64,000 nucleotides of DNA from Sulfitobacter sp. F26204 (GTDB lineage: Bacteria; Pseudomonadota; Alphaproteobacteria; Rhodobacterales; Rhodobacteraceae), in assembly GCF_026410305.1 (NCBI RefSeq), contig NZ_JAPMLQ010000001.1, positions 310,001 to 374,000 of the forward strand. Direction: 5' to 3'. Positions 1-9,150 of this stretch are shown one piece after another. The notes below the pieces were generated by a model, which saw only the letters and a list, made by a program, of their open reading frames with translations, made no database searches and was not told the DNA's origin. The translations under genes and the position numbers were made by a program. Position 1 is the stretch's first letter. Each line of letters opens with the position of its first letter.

Positions 1-613
1 CTGCAATCGGCAGCCCTTTGACAATCCCCGCAACTGTCGCACTTATTGCAACGATAACAGCGCGGTCCAGACATTGCGCCTGATCAACAAATTGCGCAGC
101 CGTTCGCGCAGAAAAAAGGGGAACGATTACTGGAGCTTCCCCCGCCAGAAGGCTTTGCGCCTTCGGTGATAGAAATCTGAGATGCTGTTCATACAAAGTT
201 ACAACAGACACATCCATGCCGCAGTGCCTGAGGCGCTCGGCGATTTCTCCGCGACGGTGTGCGCCTGCAAGATGGACCAGCGACCCAGCTACCGCCCTCT
301 CGCGGATCGCAGCAACCAACGCATCCGCATTCAATGCGACCAGTTCTATGCGCCAACCCTTGGCCAAAGCCGCTTTCTCTGTTTGTTTGCCAACGCAAAA
401 TGCGCGGCGCTGGTTCCCATCAGGAGCAACAGCAACGGCATTCACTGAGGTAAATATCACCTGGTCAAACTGCGCCAGATCCGGCAGATTTTCCTTTGGC
501 ACAATCTCTAACAAAGGGGAAATACAGACCCGATTGCTGTCGACAGACAGTTCAGCGGCAAAGCGCGCGGCGCTTTGCTTGGGCCGCGTCAACAATAGCT
601 TGGGATTATCCAT
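1..613 (-). CDS. hemD: Uroporphyrinogen-III synthase (partial, 3' end off window)
   Basis: Makes uroporphyrinogen III from hydroxymethylbilane in the cytoplasmic heme/siroheme/cobalamin pathway. The minus-strand frame opens at an ATG (protein begins [18 protein letters not shown]) and stays open to the left edge, giving 204 visible residues of an expected 230-250. The N-terminal LLLTRP segment, the later VIFTSVNAV segment and the C-terminal half with VPLFSARTA are what I expect of the two-domain HemD fold. It diverges from tsaD across a 75-bp gap that must hold both promoters. HemD is poorly conserved, so the call rests on these short motifs and on the usual alphaproteobacterial neighbourhood next to tsaD. 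I would expect hemC nearby, but it is not in this window. Confidence 0.85.
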   Translation of the reverse strand, partial: MDNPKLLLTRPKQSAARFAAELSVDSNRVCISPLLEIVPKENLPDLAQFDQVIFTSVNAVAVAPDGNQRRAFCVGKQTEKAALAKGWRIELVALNADALVAAIRERAVAGSLVHLAGAHRRGEIAERLRHCGMDVSVVTLYEQHLRFLSPKAQSLLAGEAPVIVPLFSARTAAQFVDQAQCLDRAVIVAISATVAGIVKGLPIA

Positions 614-688
614 TTCAGGTCTGAGCATTGTTTGCCTTTGTTTCTGGTGTTACCTGCGGGACAGCCCCCTTGCAACGGAAAGCAGCCT

Positions 689-1780
689 ATGCCGTGCTCA
701 CTTACAATTCTGGGATTGGAAAGCAGTTGCGATGATACCGCAGCCGCTGTGGTGAATTTACCCGCGAGCGGCCGGGCGGTTGTGTTGTCCTCTGTAGTTG
801 TTGGTCAACAGAATCTGCATGCGGCTTTCGGCGGTGTGGTTCCCGAAATTGCTGCCCGTGCCCATGCTGAAAAGCTGGACTATTGCGTGGAACAGGCACT
901 GGCCCGGGCAAAAACCGCCCTAACCGACATAGATTTGATTGCCGTTACTGCCGGTCCCGGTTTGATCGGTGGCGTTGTTTCCGGCGTTATGTGCGCCAAG
1001 GGACTTTCTGCTGCGACAGGCAAGCCGCTTTATGGTGTGAACCATCTCGCTGGCCATGCTTTGACGCCCCGTCTCACGGATGCTGTTCCCTATCCTTATC
1101 TGATGCTATTGGTTTCTGGCGGACACTGCCAGTTCCTGCTGGTTAACGGCCCCGATGCCTTTATTCGTCTTGGCGGTACGATAGACGATGCACCGGGTGA
1201 AGCCTTTGACAAGGTCGCCCGTCTGATCGGTCTGTCGCAACCCGGTGGGCCTGCAATCGAACAAACCTCGATCTTAGGCGATCCGCGCCGTTTCATTTTT
1301 CCCCGGCCGCTTTCGGATCGTGCGGGTTGCGACATGTCATTCTCGGGCCTCAAGACCGCTGTTTTGCGGGCGCGTGACAAGGTGATCGTCGACAAGGGGG
1401 GGTTGACGCAGCAGGATCAGGCAGACCTTGCTGCAGGCTTTCAGGCCGCCGTTGTGGATGTTCTGGCAGAAAAAACCAGACAGGCCTTTGCATCCTATCC
1501 TGATTCTGCATCGCGTACTTTCTGTGTTGCGGGCGGCGTCGCCGCCAACGGCGCCATTCGTAGCGCATTAGAGACTATTTCGGCCGAAAACGGTGCCCGT
1601 TTCATCGCCCCGCCCCTTGCCCTATGTACGGATAACGCGGCGATGATCGCCTATGCCGGAGCAGAGCAATCGCAGATCCGAGAGCCAGACGACCTAACCC
1701 TTTCCGCGCGCCCCAGGTGGCCATTGGATAACGCTCAGGCACCAATGCTTGGCAGTGGCAAGAAAGGTGCGAAAGCATGA
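689..1780 (+). CDS. tsaD: tRNA N6-adenosine threonylcarbamoyltransferase TsaD
   Basis: Catalytic subunit that transfers the threonylcarbamoyl group to A37 of ANN-decoding tRNAs (t6A). The 363-residue product starts [17 protein letters not shown], the typical ASKHA-fold opening. It carries the metal-binding NHLAGH motif at about residues 117-122, an LLVSGGHCQ segment, and [10 protein letters not shown] near the C-terminus. I chose the second ATG of the frame because family members begin just before the LGLESSCD segment; an upstream ATG would add 19 unconserved residues. The stop overlaps the gpsA start (ATGA), so the two are co-transcribed. The partner TsaE is encoded 11 kb downstream in the same window. 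Confidence 0.96.
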   Translation: MPCSLTILGLESSCDDTAAAVVNLPASGRAVVLSSVVVGQQNLHAAFGGVVPEIAARAHAEKLDYCVEQALARAKTALTDIDLIAVTAGPGLIGGVVSGVMCAKGLSAATGKPLYGVNHLAGHALTPRLTDAVPYPYLMLLVSGGHCQFLLVNGPDAFIRLGGTIDDAPGEAFDKVARLIGLSQPGGPAIEQTSILGDPRRFIFPRPLSDRAGCDMSFSGLKTAVLRARDKVIVDKGGLTQQDQADLAAGFQAAVVDVLAEKTRQAFASYPDSASRTFCVAGGVAANGAIRSALETISAENGARFIAPPLALCTDNAAMIAYAGAEQSQIREPDDLTLSARPRWPLDNAQAPMLGSGKKGAKA

Positions 1781-2730
1781 ACATAGCGGTATTGGGCGCA
1801 GGAGCTTTCGGGACGGCACTTGCCATTTCTCTATCAAAAAACACCCCCGTCACACTTTGGGCGCGCAATCCTCTGGATATGGCAAAGCAGCGTGAAAACA
1901 CCGCGCGGCTACCCGGTTGCCCGTTTCCTGAACAGCTTGACGTTACCGGAGACCTAAATCGGTCGGGCAAGGCCGACATCCTGTTGATTGCGGTTCCAAT
2001 GCAAAAACTGCGTGGCTTTCTACAGGACAACAGAGACTGCTTAAAATCCAGAACAATGGTGGCCTGCTGCAAGGGGCTTGAACTTGCAACGGGCGCGGGA
2101 CCTGTTTCAATACTTGCCGATGTCATGCCTGATGCGGCGGCCGCGATCCTAACCGGACCCAGTTTTGCCGCCGACATCGCGAAGGGACTACCAACGGCTC
2201 TGACCCTCGCCTGTACCAATGACGCGATTGGACGATCCCTTCAACAAAACCTAACAACCGAGAATCTGCGGCTTTATCGCACTACTGACACTAACGGTGC
2301 AGAACTTGGCGGGGCGTTAAAGAATGTCATCGCCATTGCTTGCGGCGCTGCCATCGGTGCAGGCCTCGGAGAAAGTGCACGAGCCGCAGTCATGACACGA
2401 GGATTTGCAGAAATGCAGCGCCTGGCGCTTTACCTTCGCGCGGACCCGAGAACGTTGGCGGGGTTGTCCGGCTTTGGTGATCTCACCCTGACATGCACAT
2501 CCGTCCAATCCCGGAACTACCGTCTGGGCCTTTCGCTTGGCAGTGGGACCGACTTTGACCCGGCCACCACTGTCGAAGGAGCCGCCACCGCACGCGCCGT
2601 GCACGAATTGGCGCAAAAGAACACTCTTGATCTGCCAATCACCGCAGCCGTTGCAGGCTTGGTTGAGAATACGTTAGATGTCTCAACCGCAATGCGCAGC
2701 CTCCTAGCGCGCCCTTTGAAGGAAGAATAA
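1777..2730 (+). CDS. gpsA: Glycerol-3-phosphate dehydrogenase [NAD(P)+]
   Basis: Reduces dihydroxyacetone phosphate to sn-glycerol 3-phosphate, the backbone for phospholipid synthesis; cytoplasmic. The 317-residue protein has the N-terminal Rossmann motif [10 protein letters not shown] at residues 7-16. Further on are the family segments [17 protein letters not shown] and [13 protein letters not shown], the latter holding the catalytic lysine. Near the middle is [10 protein letters not shown]. Length matches the family. It overlaps tsaD by 4 bp and is followed after one base by the YciI-like gene, so tsaD-gpsA-yciI-EVE reads as one operon. Confidence 0.96.
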   Translation: MNIAVLGAGAFGTALAISLSKNTPVTLWARNPLDMAKQRENTARLPGCPFPEQLDVTGDLNRSGKADILLIAVPMQKLRGFLQDNRDCLKSRTMVACCKGLELATGAGPVSILADVMPDAAAAILTGPSFAADIAKGLPTALTLACTNDAIGRSLQQNLTTENLRLYRTTDTNGAELGGALKNVIAIACGAAIGAGLGESARAAVMTRGFAEMQRLALYLRADPRTLAGLSGFGDLTLTCTSVQSRNYRLGLSLGSGTDFDPATTVEGAATARAVHELAQKNTLDLPITAAVAGLVENTLDVSTAMRSLLARPLKEE

Positions 2731-2731
2731 C

Positions 2732-3004
2732 ATGCTCATTTGCTTGATCGCCCATGATAAACCCGCCGCTTTGCCTGTGCGCAAAGAAAACCGTGATGCG
2801 CATCTCGCCTATATCGACTCGACAGGCTGTGTAACACTGGCCGGGCCCCTAAAAAACGGCCAGGGCGAAATGTGTGGTTCGATGATTGTGCTGGATCTGC
2901 CGGACATGGCCGCGGCCGAGAATTGGGCGGCAAATGACCCCTACGCCAAGGCAGGGCTGTTCGAAAGTGTCACATTGCACGAATGGGTCAAGGTAGTTGG
3001 ATAA
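2732..3004 (+). CDS. YciI-like (YCII-related domain) protein
   Basis: A 90-residue single-domain protein of the YCII/dimeric alpha-beta barrel type. It shows the hallmark N-terminal strand MLICLIAHDKP, a central region with RDAHLAYI, and the typical late segment AENWAANDPYAKAGLFESV. Family members are small cytoplasmic proteins with a conserved His-Asp pair; their substrates are mostly unknown. The DPYAKAG motif near the C-terminus is very characteristic. Its stop codon shares a base with the start of the next gene (TAATG), which argues for translational coupling. The precise role is unknown. Confidence 0.88.
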   Translation: MLICLIAHDKPAALPVRKENRDAHLAYIDSTGCVTLAGPLKNGQGEMCGSMIVLDLPDMAAAENWAANDPYAKAGLFESVTLHEWVKVVG

Positions 3005-3423
3005 TGGCATATTGGCTGTTTAAATCAGAACCTAACACATGGGGATGGGATGATCAGGTAGCCAAAGGCGACGCTGGCGAAGAATGGGACGGAGTGCGTA
3101 ATTACCAGGCCCGAAATTTCATGCGTGACATGAAGCTGGGCGATCTAGGCTTCTTTTATCATTCGATGAAGGAAAAGTCGGTTGTCGGCATCGTCGAAGT
3201 AATCGCAGAGGCACACGCGGACAGCACAACCGAAGATCCGCGCTGGGAATGCGTCGACATCAAAGCGGTGCGTCCCTTTGTTAAACCTGTAACCTTGGAC
3301 CAGATCAAAGAAACCCCCATGCTTGCCGATATGGTTCTGGTCAAGAATTCCCGCCTGTCCGTCCAACCCGTGACACAAGCAGAATGGCAAAAGGTCTGCG
3401 CGATGGGACAGACTCAATCATAG
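3004..3423 (+). CDS. EVE domain-containing protein
   Basis: A 139-residue protein starting MAYWLFKSEPNTWGWDD, the signature of EVE (PUA-like fold) proteins, with GVRNYQARNFMRDM and GFFYHSMKEKSVVGI further on. EVE domains bind modified bases in nucleic acid; the small bacterial stand-alone forms have no settled biochemical role. The start is the ATG that overlaps the stop of the YciI gene. A 7-bp hairpin directly follows its stop codon. The recurrent grouping with tsaD and gpsA is typical of alphaproteobacteria. Confidence 0.92.
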   Translation: MAYWLFKSEPNTWGWDDQVAKGDAGEEWDGVRNYQARNFMRDMKLGDLGFFYHSMKEKSVVGIVEVIAEAHADSTTEDPRWECVDIKAVRPFVKPVTLDQIKETPMLADMVLVKNSRLSVQPVTQAEWQKVCAMGQTQS

Positions 3424-3438
3424 CAAATCTGATTTGCT
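3422..3438. repeat. Short hairpin at the end of the EVE gene
   Basis: A perfect 7-bp inverted repeat (AGCAAAT / ATTTGCT, 3-base loop) begins inside the EVE stop codon. There is no T-tract after it, so it is not a classical terminator. It could protect the 3' end of the tsaD-gpsA-yciI-EVE mRNA or weakly pause polymerase. The downstream membrane-protein gene has its own good ribosome binding site. Confidence 0.4.
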
Positions 3439-3480
3439 CAGCGCATACTGTCCTTGGAAACTATATCAGGGAGGTTTGAC

Positions 3481-3873
3481 ATGGGGTTTCTTTCAGTGCT
3501 CGTCGCCGCAGCGGCGGGGTTTGCCTTTGGGGCTGTTTGGTACATGGCGCTTGCCAAGCCGTGGGTCCAAGCAGCCAACATCGCTGTAGACGCAAATGGG
3601 AAACCAATCGATAAATCACCTGTGCCCTTTATTTTGGCGGCGGTTGCGATGGTGTTGGTCGCCGGCATGATGCGGCACACCTTTGCCTTGTCGCAGATAG
3701 ATACAGCGGCCAAAGGATTGGTAGCTGGTCTGGGGATCGGTTTGTTTTTCATTAGCCCCTGGATCATGATCAACAATGGCTATAGTGGTCGCCCATTCAA
3801 GCTGACGCTGATTGATGGTGGATATGCCACCTTTGGCTGTGCAATAATCGGGCTCGTTCTGACCTTGTTTTAA
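3481..3873 (+). CDS. DUF1761-type small membrane protein
   Basis: A 130-residue integral membrane protein with about four hydrophobic segments (near residues 3-20, 45-65, 75-95 and 110-130). The N-terminal half contains AAGFAFGAVWYMALAKPW, which resembles DUF1761 proteins. The start is the ATG eight bases after a GGGAGG ribosome binding site. No function is known for the family. It stands alone, converging on the DUF2853 gene 112 bp away. Confidence 0.75.
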   Translation: MGFLSVLVAAAAGFAFGAVWYMALAKPWVQAANIAVDANGKPIDKSPVPFILAAVAMVLVAGMMRHTFALSQIDTAAKGLVAGLGIGLFFISPWIMINNGYSGRPFKLTLIDGGYATFGCAIIGLVLTLF

Positions 3874-3932
3874 CCACTTACAGATAGGGCTTCCTATCAT
3901 GAGAAAAAGTTCAACGCATTGATATTAAAATG

Positions 3933-3962
3933 AAAAACGCCCATGGGGAAATCCACGGGCGC
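3933..3962 (-). terminator. Rho-independent terminator of the DUF2853 gene
   Basis: Read on the minus strand, a 10-bp stem (two G-T wobbles) with a 6-base loop is followed by TTTTT. It lies about 25 bases past the DUF2853 stop codon and so ends that transcript. Confidence 0.75.
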
Positions 3963-3985
3963 CCATAAACTGCGTTTTTACAACC

Positions 3986-4327
3986 TCAGCCGTAAACGGA
4001 TTCTTTGCCGAATTCCTTGGTCAACATGTAATAGACAACAGCACGGTACTTGTTCCGCTCGGATTTGCCATAAGTCTCAATCACTTTGTTGATCGTTTCC
4101 ATCAGGTTGGGCCCATCAGGCAGACCTAATTTCTTGATCAGAAAATTGTTTTTGACAGTTTCCAATTCGCTCGCTTGGCCGCCTGCAACGGTCTGTGCGT
4201 CCGCATTATAAATTGCCGGTCCACACCCTATTGTCACTTTGGTCAAAAGATCCATATCCGGCGTCATGCCACATTTATTCTTCAAATCGTCCGCATACTT
4301 GGCGATCCACTCGTCCCGCTTGCCCAT
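3986..4327 (-). CDS. DUF2853 family protein
   Basis: A 113-residue, soluble, lysine-rich protein beginning MGKRDEWIAKYADDLKNKCG and ending with YYMLTKEFGKESVYG. This matches the small DUF2853 family found in marine bacteria, which is structurally characterised but of unknown function. It has no signal peptide or membrane segment. It has its own terminator and a 164-bp divergent promoter region shared with the HD-hydrolase gene, so it is probably a monocistronic unit. Confidence 0.75.
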   Translation of the reverse strand: MGKRDEWIAKYADDLKNKCGMTPDMDLLTKVTIGCGPAIYNADAQTVAGGQASELETVKNNFLIKKLGLPDGPNLMETINKVIETYGKSERNKYRAVVYYMLTKEFGKESVYG

Positions 4328-4491
4328 AAAAAGTCTCCCACTTGTTTAGTCCTGATCAGCCTTTCTGATCTTGAGGCAGACACTAAATGCTAAAGCTGCA
4401 GGCACAAAGGGAAAATTGATCCGTTGCTCCCCCTCAAGAAACCAAGCACGATCACTGCGGGCACGTCGGGTGTCACAATTGGAGATCAGCC

Positions 4492-5091
4492 ATGCCAAAG
4501 AGTGTCAGTTTCACCCAGATGAAAGACGGTACCAAAGCTGACTATGAATTGTTACGGGAAGCCGAAAAATCATATGTCGTGCAGACCGCAGATCGCATTT
4601 TGGACGAATTGCGCCGACAGGGCGAAACCTCCATCGAGGGGTACAAGATCACGCGGCTGGATCACGGGCTGCAATCCGCCACACGGGCAAAGCGTGACGG
4701 CGCAGATATTGACTGGATTGTCGGCGCTTTACTGCACGACATCGGCGATGGGCTGGCCCCGCAGAACCACGATCGTTTCTCTGCCGAGGTCATCCGTCCC
4801 TATGTGCGTTGGGATGTCTCATGGGTCGTCGAACACCACGGCATTTTCCAGATGATCTATTACGCGCACCACTACGGCTGGGACGAAAACGCGCGCGACC
4901 GGTTCCGCGATCACCCTTGCTTCGACAGTTGCGCCGCCTTCTGCGAACGCTGGGATCAGGCGTCGTTTGACCCGGCCTATCCGAGCGAAACGCTCTCCTA
5001 CTTCGAGCCCATGCTGCGCGAGGTCTTTGCCCGCAAAGCCTATGCGCCAGAAGTCATCCGCGAAGGGTACGTATCACCAATGGCGTCTTAA
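4492..5091 (+). CDS. HD-domain phosphohydrolase
   Basis: A 199-residue cytoplasmic protein with the metal-binding HD motif LLHDIGDGLAP at about residues 80-90. A preceding DHGLQSATRA histidine and a later VVEHHGIFQ segment (about residue 120) complete an HD-type di-metal centre. It resembles the HD proteins often annotated as phosphohydrolases in Rhodobacterales; the substrate is not deducible. A GGAG site precedes the ATG. Its TAA stop overlaps the stop of the convergent DUF922 gene in the 4-bp palindrome TTAA. Confidence 0.82.
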   Translation: MPKSVSFTQMKDGTKADYELLREAEKSYVVQTADRILDELRRQGETSIEGYKITRLDHGLQSATRAKRDGADIDWIVGALLHDIGDGLAPQNHDRFSAEVIRPYVRWDVSWVVEHHGIFQMIYYAHHYGWDENARDRFRDHPCFDSCAAFCERWDQASFDPAYPSETLSYFEPMLREVFARKAYAPEVIREGYVSPMAS

Positions 5092-5477
5092 TCCAGCGTT
5101 ACGCCGTCACGACGATCATGCCTAGTTCGTCGGTCAAGCGTGGCGTCCGCTGCATTGTACTTGCGGATGATCCGTCTGGCGTTCCTGCACCCGGCCTTTT
5201 CAATCTCGCGGCCCGCCAGAATCGCGTGTCGCCCATGCTTGTTCTCATGCGCGACCAGATTGGCCAACATTCGTGTAAACCTGCGCCTTACCCTTTCGGG
5301 CATCATCTGCGGCCTCGTGTGTTCAGGCAGGATATAGGTGATGTTGACCGACACTTTGCAATTCGGGGTCCAGTGGACTTCCCACTTGGTAAATCCCGCA
5401 AAACCCTTGTGCCCATTTCGACGCAAATCGCGTTTCAACCCGTCAATCGTAACGGCGCTGACAGGATAGTGCAGCAC
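5088..5477 (-). CDS. DUF922 protein, possibly 5'-eroded
   Basis: The 129-residue frame has the DUF922 layout: an N-terminal LHYPVSAVTIDGL strand, TKWEVHW, then the metallopeptidase-like helix AHENKHGRHAI (an HExxH variant, HENKH, near residue 77), and a C-terminal RKYNAADATLD helix. DUF922 proteins are normally exported, but no signal peptide is present. The only usable start is a GTG with no clear ribosome binding site, and a TAG lies two codons upstream in the same frame. An ATG four bases after the ahcY stop opens 19 codons in this same frame before that TAG. The gene may have lost its leader by mutation, or be a sequencing artefact. It follows ahcY on the same strand. Confidence 0.6.
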   Translation of the reverse strand: MLHYPVSAVTIDGLKRDLRRNGHKGFAGFTKWEVHWTPNCKVSVNITYILPEHTRPQMMPERVRRRFTRMLANLVAHENKHGRHAILAGREIEKAGCRNARRIIRKYNAADATLDRRTRHDRRDGVTLD

Positions 5478-5544
5478 GGTCTACGTGATGTCCGTTTCGG
5501 CCAGCGCCGGGGTGCAAGCATCCCCAGCGCCAAACCGCATTGGC

Positions 5545-6933
5545 CTAGTACCGATAATGCTCCGGCTTGAACGGACCATCCGGGCTGACACCGATATAGG
5601 CGGCCTGCTCGGGGTCCAGCTTGGACAGCTTCACGCCGATGCGATCCAGATGCAGGCGCGCGACCTTTTCATCCAGATGCTTGGGCAGGATGTAGACTTC
5701 GTTCTTGTACTCGTCACCCTTGGTCCAAAGTTCGATCTGCGCCAGCACCTGGTTGGTGAAAGACGCCGACATCACAAACGAAGGATGGCCCGTCGCATTA
5801 CCAAGGTTCAGCAAACGCCCCTCGGACAGCAGGATCAACCGATTGCCGTTCGGCATCTCGATCATATCCACCTGTTCCTTGATGTTGGTCCATTTGTGGT
5901 TCTTCAGGCTCGCCACCTGAATTTCGTTGTCAAAGTGGCCGATGTTGCCGACAATCGCCATGTCCTTCATCTCGCGCATGTGTTCGATGCGGATCACGTC
6001 CTTGTTGCCGGTGGTGGTGACAAAAATGTCTGCCGTCGCAACCACATCTTCCAGCGTCGTCACCTGAAAACCGTCCATCGCCGCCTGCAAGGCACAGATC
6101 GGATCAACTTCGGTCACGATCACCCGCGCACCTGCACCAACCAGTGACGCCGCACAGCCTTTGCCGACATCGCCGTAACCCATGACAACGGCAACCTTGC
6201 CCGCCATCATCGTGTCCGTGGCGCGGCGGATGCCATCAACCAGCGATTCCTTGCAGCCGTATTTGTTGTCAAACTTCGACTTGGTCACAGAGTCGTTCAC
6301 GTTGATCGCAGGGAAAGGCAGCTGGCCCTGTTTGACCAGATCATAAAGACGGTGAACGCCGGTCGTTGTCTCCTCGGAAACGCCAACAATCTGGTCGCGC
6401 ATCTTGGTGAACCAGCCGGGGCTTTCTTCCATGCGTTTCTTGATCTGCGCCTTGATGGCTTCCTCTTCTTCCGAAGTTGGCACGGCAATCACATCTTCGC
6501 CCGCTTCGGCACGTGCGCCCAGCAGGATGTACAATGTCGCGTCACCACCATCGTCGAGGATCAGGTTCGGCCCTTCTGGAAACATGAAGGATTTGTCCAG
6601 ATAATCCCAATGCTCTGTCAGGCTTTGACCCTTGATCGCGAACACAGGTGTGCCGCCCGCCGCAATCGCCGCCGCCGCGTGATCCTGTGTTGAAAAGATA
6701 TTACAGGACGCCCAGCGTACATCGGCACCCAGTTCGACCAGCGTTTCGATCAAAACGGCGGTCTGGATCGTCATGTGCAATGAGCCAACGATACGAGCGC
6801 CCTTAAGTGGTTTGCTATCACCATATTCTTCGCGCAGGGACATCAGACCGGGCATTTCTGTCTCTGCAATGTCCAGTTCCTTGCGCCCGTATGCTGCAAG
6901 GCTGATGTCTTTTACAATATAGTCGTTTGCCAT
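5545..6933 (-). CDS. ahcY: Adenosylhomocysteinase (SAH hydrolase)
   Basis: Hydrolyses S-adenosylhomocysteine to adenosine and homocysteine, clearing the by-product of methylation. The 462-residue protein begins [13 protein letters not shown] and ends PEHYRY, as the family does. It contains the NAD-binding GYGDVGKG motif and the [14 protein letters not shown] substrate segment. The ATG chosen has a GAGGTG site seven bases upstream; a longer frame would add six residues. In Rhodobacter capsulatus the homologous gene lies close to the reg cluster, as here. No SAH riboswitch-like structure could be recognised in the short leader. Confidence 0.97.
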   Translation of the reverse strand: MANDYIVKDISLAAYGRKELDIAETEMPGLMSLREEYGDSKPLKGARIVGSLHMTIQTAVLIETLVELGADVRWASCNIFSTQDHAAAAIAAGGTPVFAIKGQSLTEHWDYLDKSFMFPEGPNLILDDGGDATLYILLGARAEAGEDVIAVPTSEEEEAIKAQIKKRMEESPGWFTKMRDQIVGVSEETTTGVHRLYDLVKQGQLPFPAINVNDSVTKSKFDNKYGCKESLVDGIRRATDTMMAGKVAVVMGYGDVGKGCAASLVGAGARVIVTEVDPICALQAAMDGFQVTTLEDVVATADIFVTTTGNKDVIRIEHMREMKDMAIVGNIGHFDNEIQVASLKNHKWTNIKEQVDMIEMPNGNRLILLSEGRLLNLGNATGHPSFVMSASFTNQVLAQIELWTKGDEYKNEVYILPKHLDEKVARLHLDRIGVKLSKLDPEQAAYIGVSPDGPFKPEHYRY

Positions 6934-7024
6934 GTGGGGCACCTCGGTCAAAGTTGTTTGATCGCCGCCTAACAGTTTTTCAGCGATCTCTCAACATATG
7001 ATGGCGATCCCCCAGGCGAGCGGG

Positions 7025-7327
7025 CTAATCTTGCAATTGTGCCAAAAACTGATCCTGCCCTGTACCTGTCATCCAGTCATCCCCTTGGGCAAGCACACAA
7101 GAGTTCCCATCCGAAAAGTTCTTTAACAGCGTCCATGTCCCGGTTTCCTGAGACACCCATAGCTGTTCCTTGGCATCCGAAGGCTCGGCCACGGGGGCTT
7201 CTCCATACCAATCTATCAGCGCCGCTTTCATCTCTCCGGTCGCCATGCACACATCCCCATCTGCCAATGCAGCAGTGGCAAATGCCGTTCCAAGAACAAG
7301 TGTCAGGGTCGAAATAAACGGTTTCAT
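7025..7327 (-). CDS. Small secreted protein of unknown function
   Basis: A 100-residue protein with a clear signal peptide (MKPFISTLTLVLGTAFATAALA, cleavage expected after ALA) and a short mature domain. The mature part has two cysteines, one near its start (DGDVC) and one late (NSCVLAQG), which could form a disulfide. A GGAGAG site precedes the chosen ATG. The later part (LWVSQETGTWTLL, then NFSDGNSC) looks like a small periplasmic beta-domain, but I recognise no family. It diverges from the YfbR-like gene. Confidence 0.72.
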   Translation of the reverse strand: MKPFISTLTLVLGTAFATAALADGDVCMATGEMKAALIDWYGEAPVAEPSDAKEQLWVSQETGTWTLLKNFSDGNSCVLAQGDDWMTGTGQDQFLAQLQD

Positions 7328-7404
7328 CAGTCTCTCCTTCATGTGAAAAACACACAAGGTGAGCAGTAGTTCCAATAATTCGAATGACGTAGGGGCAGTC
7401 TTTC

Positions 7405-8001
7405 ATGGCACAACAACCCAGAGCATGGCAGCGAATGCTTTCTGGTCGCAGGCTGGATCTGCTGGATCCAACACCGGTGGACATAGAGATCGAAGATATT
7501 GCCCATGGTCTCGCTTTTGTTGCACGCTGGAACGGCCAGACCCATGGCGATTACGCTTATTCAGTCGCTGAACACTCGCTTCTTGTTGAAACGCTCTTTG
7601 GCAGAATTTACCCCAAGACAGCCTCGAAATGGCGTTTGGCTGCCTTGTTACACGATGCACCGGAATATGTGATCGGCGACATGATCTCGCCCGTAAAGGC
7701 TGCTGTCGGGCCGGGATACGGCGCGCTTGATGATCGCCTTACTGCAGCGATACATCTTCGTTTCGGTTTGCCCGCCAGCATCCCTGCGGCGGTAAAGAAA
7801 CAAATCAAAAAAGCGGACAAGCTGAGCGCCTGGATGGAAGCCACGCAAATCGCCGGTTTTTCGGAGGCTGAATCCTCCAAGTTCTTTGGAAAACCCGATC
7901 CTGCGTTGCTTGACGGTCTCAGCATTGTCTTGCGCCCGCCAGTGGAAACACGAAGCGAATTTACCGCCCGTCACCACGCACTGCTAAAGGAAATGGGATG
8001 A
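7405..8001 (+). CDS. HD-domain hydrolase, YfbR-like
   Basis: A 198-residue protein with the HD metal centre of the 5'-deoxynucleotidase (YfbR) type. It has SVAEHSLLV at about residue 55, ALLHDAPEYVIGD at about residues 81-93, and a late KKADKLSAWMEA segment. YfbR of E. coli removes phosphate from deoxynucleoside monophosphates; whether this paralogue does so is inference. It overlaps the next gene by 4 bp (ATGA), so the two are coupled. It is a second HD hydrolase within 3 kb but is not closely similar to the first. Confidence 0.85.
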   Translation: MAQQPRAWQRMLSGRRLDLLDPTPVDIEIEDIAHGLAFVARWNGQTHGDYAYSVAEHSLLVETLFGRIYPKTASKWRLAALLHDAPEYVIGDMISPVKAAVGPGYGALDDRLTAAIHLRFGLPASIPAAVKKQIKKADKLSAWMEATQIAGFSEAESSKFFGKPDPALLDGLSIVLRPPVETRSEFTARHHALLKEMG

Positions 8002-8483
8002 TTTCGGTGCGTCCTCCAATCGCGCTGGACCGGTCGGACATGGCCCGCCTTCTGAACGAAATCATTCAGGAAGGGGGCACAACAGCGCTTACTCGCCCGA
8101 TAACAGGTGATGATCTGAGAGAGTGGATGGCCTTTGCTCCTGGTCGCAATGCGTGGCATGTCGCGGTCGATGATCGGGAACATGTTGTCGGGTTTCAATG
8201 GATCGAACCTGATGCTTCGTTACCGGCCGAAGCTGCAAATATTGCCACCTTTGTCCAGATCGGCCAGACTGGTTTGGGCATTGGCTCCACCTTGTTTGAG
8301 GCCACCCGCAAAGCCGCAAAAGAACTGGGATATGTCTGGATTAGCGCCAACATCCGTTCGGATAATGAGGGGGGTCTCATCTACTATCAAAGCCGGGGCT
8401 TCGTCGACTATGCCCTGATCGAAGGCTATCAGATGGACGATGGCGACATTGTGAGCAAGCGGCTCAAACGGTTCGATCTATAG
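7998..8483 (+). CDS. GNAT-family N-acetyltransferase
   Basis: A 161-residue GNAT-fold protein. The acetyl-CoA loop is seen in the segment VQIGQTGLGIGSTLFEA at about residues 91-107. It is followed by the typical strand YVWISANIRSDNEGGLIYYQSRGF, in which the YYQSRGF ending is characteristic of the fold. The acceptor substrate is unknown. The gene starts inside the stop of the HD-hydrolase gene, so the pair forms a two-gene operon. It converges on regA with a 52-bp gap. Confidence 0.9.
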   Translation: MISVRPPIALDRSDMARLLNEIIQEGGTTALTRPITGDDLREWMAFAPGRNAWHVAVDDREHVVGFQWIEPDASLPAEAANIATFVQIGQTGLGIGSTLFEATRKAAKELGYVWISANIRSDNEGGLIYYQSRGFVDYALIEGYQMDDGDIVSKRLKRFDL

Positions 8484-8535
8484 GCCGCGTCAATACCCCA
8501 ACCGGACAGGCCATGAAACCCCGTGTCCTGCCCGA

Positions 8536-9081
8536 CTAGCGGGGCGAACGTTTCGCCAGAATCCGCTGCAATGTTCTGCGGTGCATATTCAATCGACGCG
8601 CTGTTTCCGAAACATTGCGGTCACATAACTCGTAGATACGCTGGATGTGTTCCCACCTTACTCGGTCCGCGCTCATCGGGTTTTCCGGCGGTGCTGGCAT
8701 ATCGTCGCCGGTTGCCAACAGCGCGTTGGTGATGTCATTGGCATCCGCCGGCTTGGACAGGTAATCCGTCGCCCCGATCTTAACCGCAGCAACCGCCGTC
8801 GCAATCGCGCCATATCCCGTCAGGACAACAACCCGCGCATCGGCTCGTCGTTCGCGCAGCACTTCGACCACGTCCAATCCATTGCCATCCTCAAGCCTGA
8901 GATCAATCACTGCATAGGCAGGTGGACGGGCGGTCGCAATTGCTTTGCCAGCAGCCACACAATCGGCTGTTTCCACTTCGAAACCACGCTTTTCCATCGC
9001 TTTGGCCAAACGACGCAAGAACGGTTCGTCATCATCCACCAACAGAAGTGTTTTGTCCGGTCCGATGTCAAACTTGTCCAT
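8536..9081 (-). CDS. regA: Redox response regulator RegA/PrrA/ActR
   Basis: Global redox regulator, partner of RegB, controlling respiration, carbon and nitrogen fixation and, where present, photosynthesis genes. The 181-residue protein has an N-terminal receiver with acidic pocket D16-D18, phospho-acceptor D60 and the switch lysine in YLSKPAD. After a proline-rich linker comes a C-terminal Fis-type helix-turn-helix (SETARRLNMHRRTLQRIL). The start was placed at the ATG six bases after GGAAG. senC lies upstream on the same strand, and regB diverges beyond it, the classical arrangement. hvrA, which follows regA in Rhodobacter capsulatus, is absent. Confidence 0.95.
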   Translation of the reverse strand: MDKFDIGPDKTLLLVDDDEPFLRRLAKAMEKRGFEVETADCVAAGKAIATARPPAYAVIDLRLEDGNGLDVVEVLRERRADARVVVLTGYGAIATAVAAVKIGATDYLSKPADANDITNALLATGDDMPAPPENPMSADRVRWEHIQRIYELCDRNVSETARRLNMHRRTLQRILAKRSPR

Positions 9082-9150
9082 TGATACTTCCATGTGCCTG
9101 TCGCTTGTCATGCATTCTGCAACAAGAGCTGCAGTGCCGACAGGTCAACC

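Noticed and set aside
6934..7024. Possible SAH riboswitch in the leader of ahcY
   Set aside because: The 91-base gap shows no convincing conserved stem arrangement that I could match to the known SAH or SAM/SAH riboswitches.
4492..8001. Two HD-domain hydrolases and a DUF922 protein as parts of one new system
   Set aside because: The two HD proteins are not similar to each other, lie in separate transcription units and are split by ahcY; each is a common stand-alone family in this group.
8484..8535. Hairpin between the GNAT gene and regA as a bidirectional terminator
   Set aside because: Only a 5-bp stem (GGACA / TGTCC) with a long loop and no T-tract on either strand.
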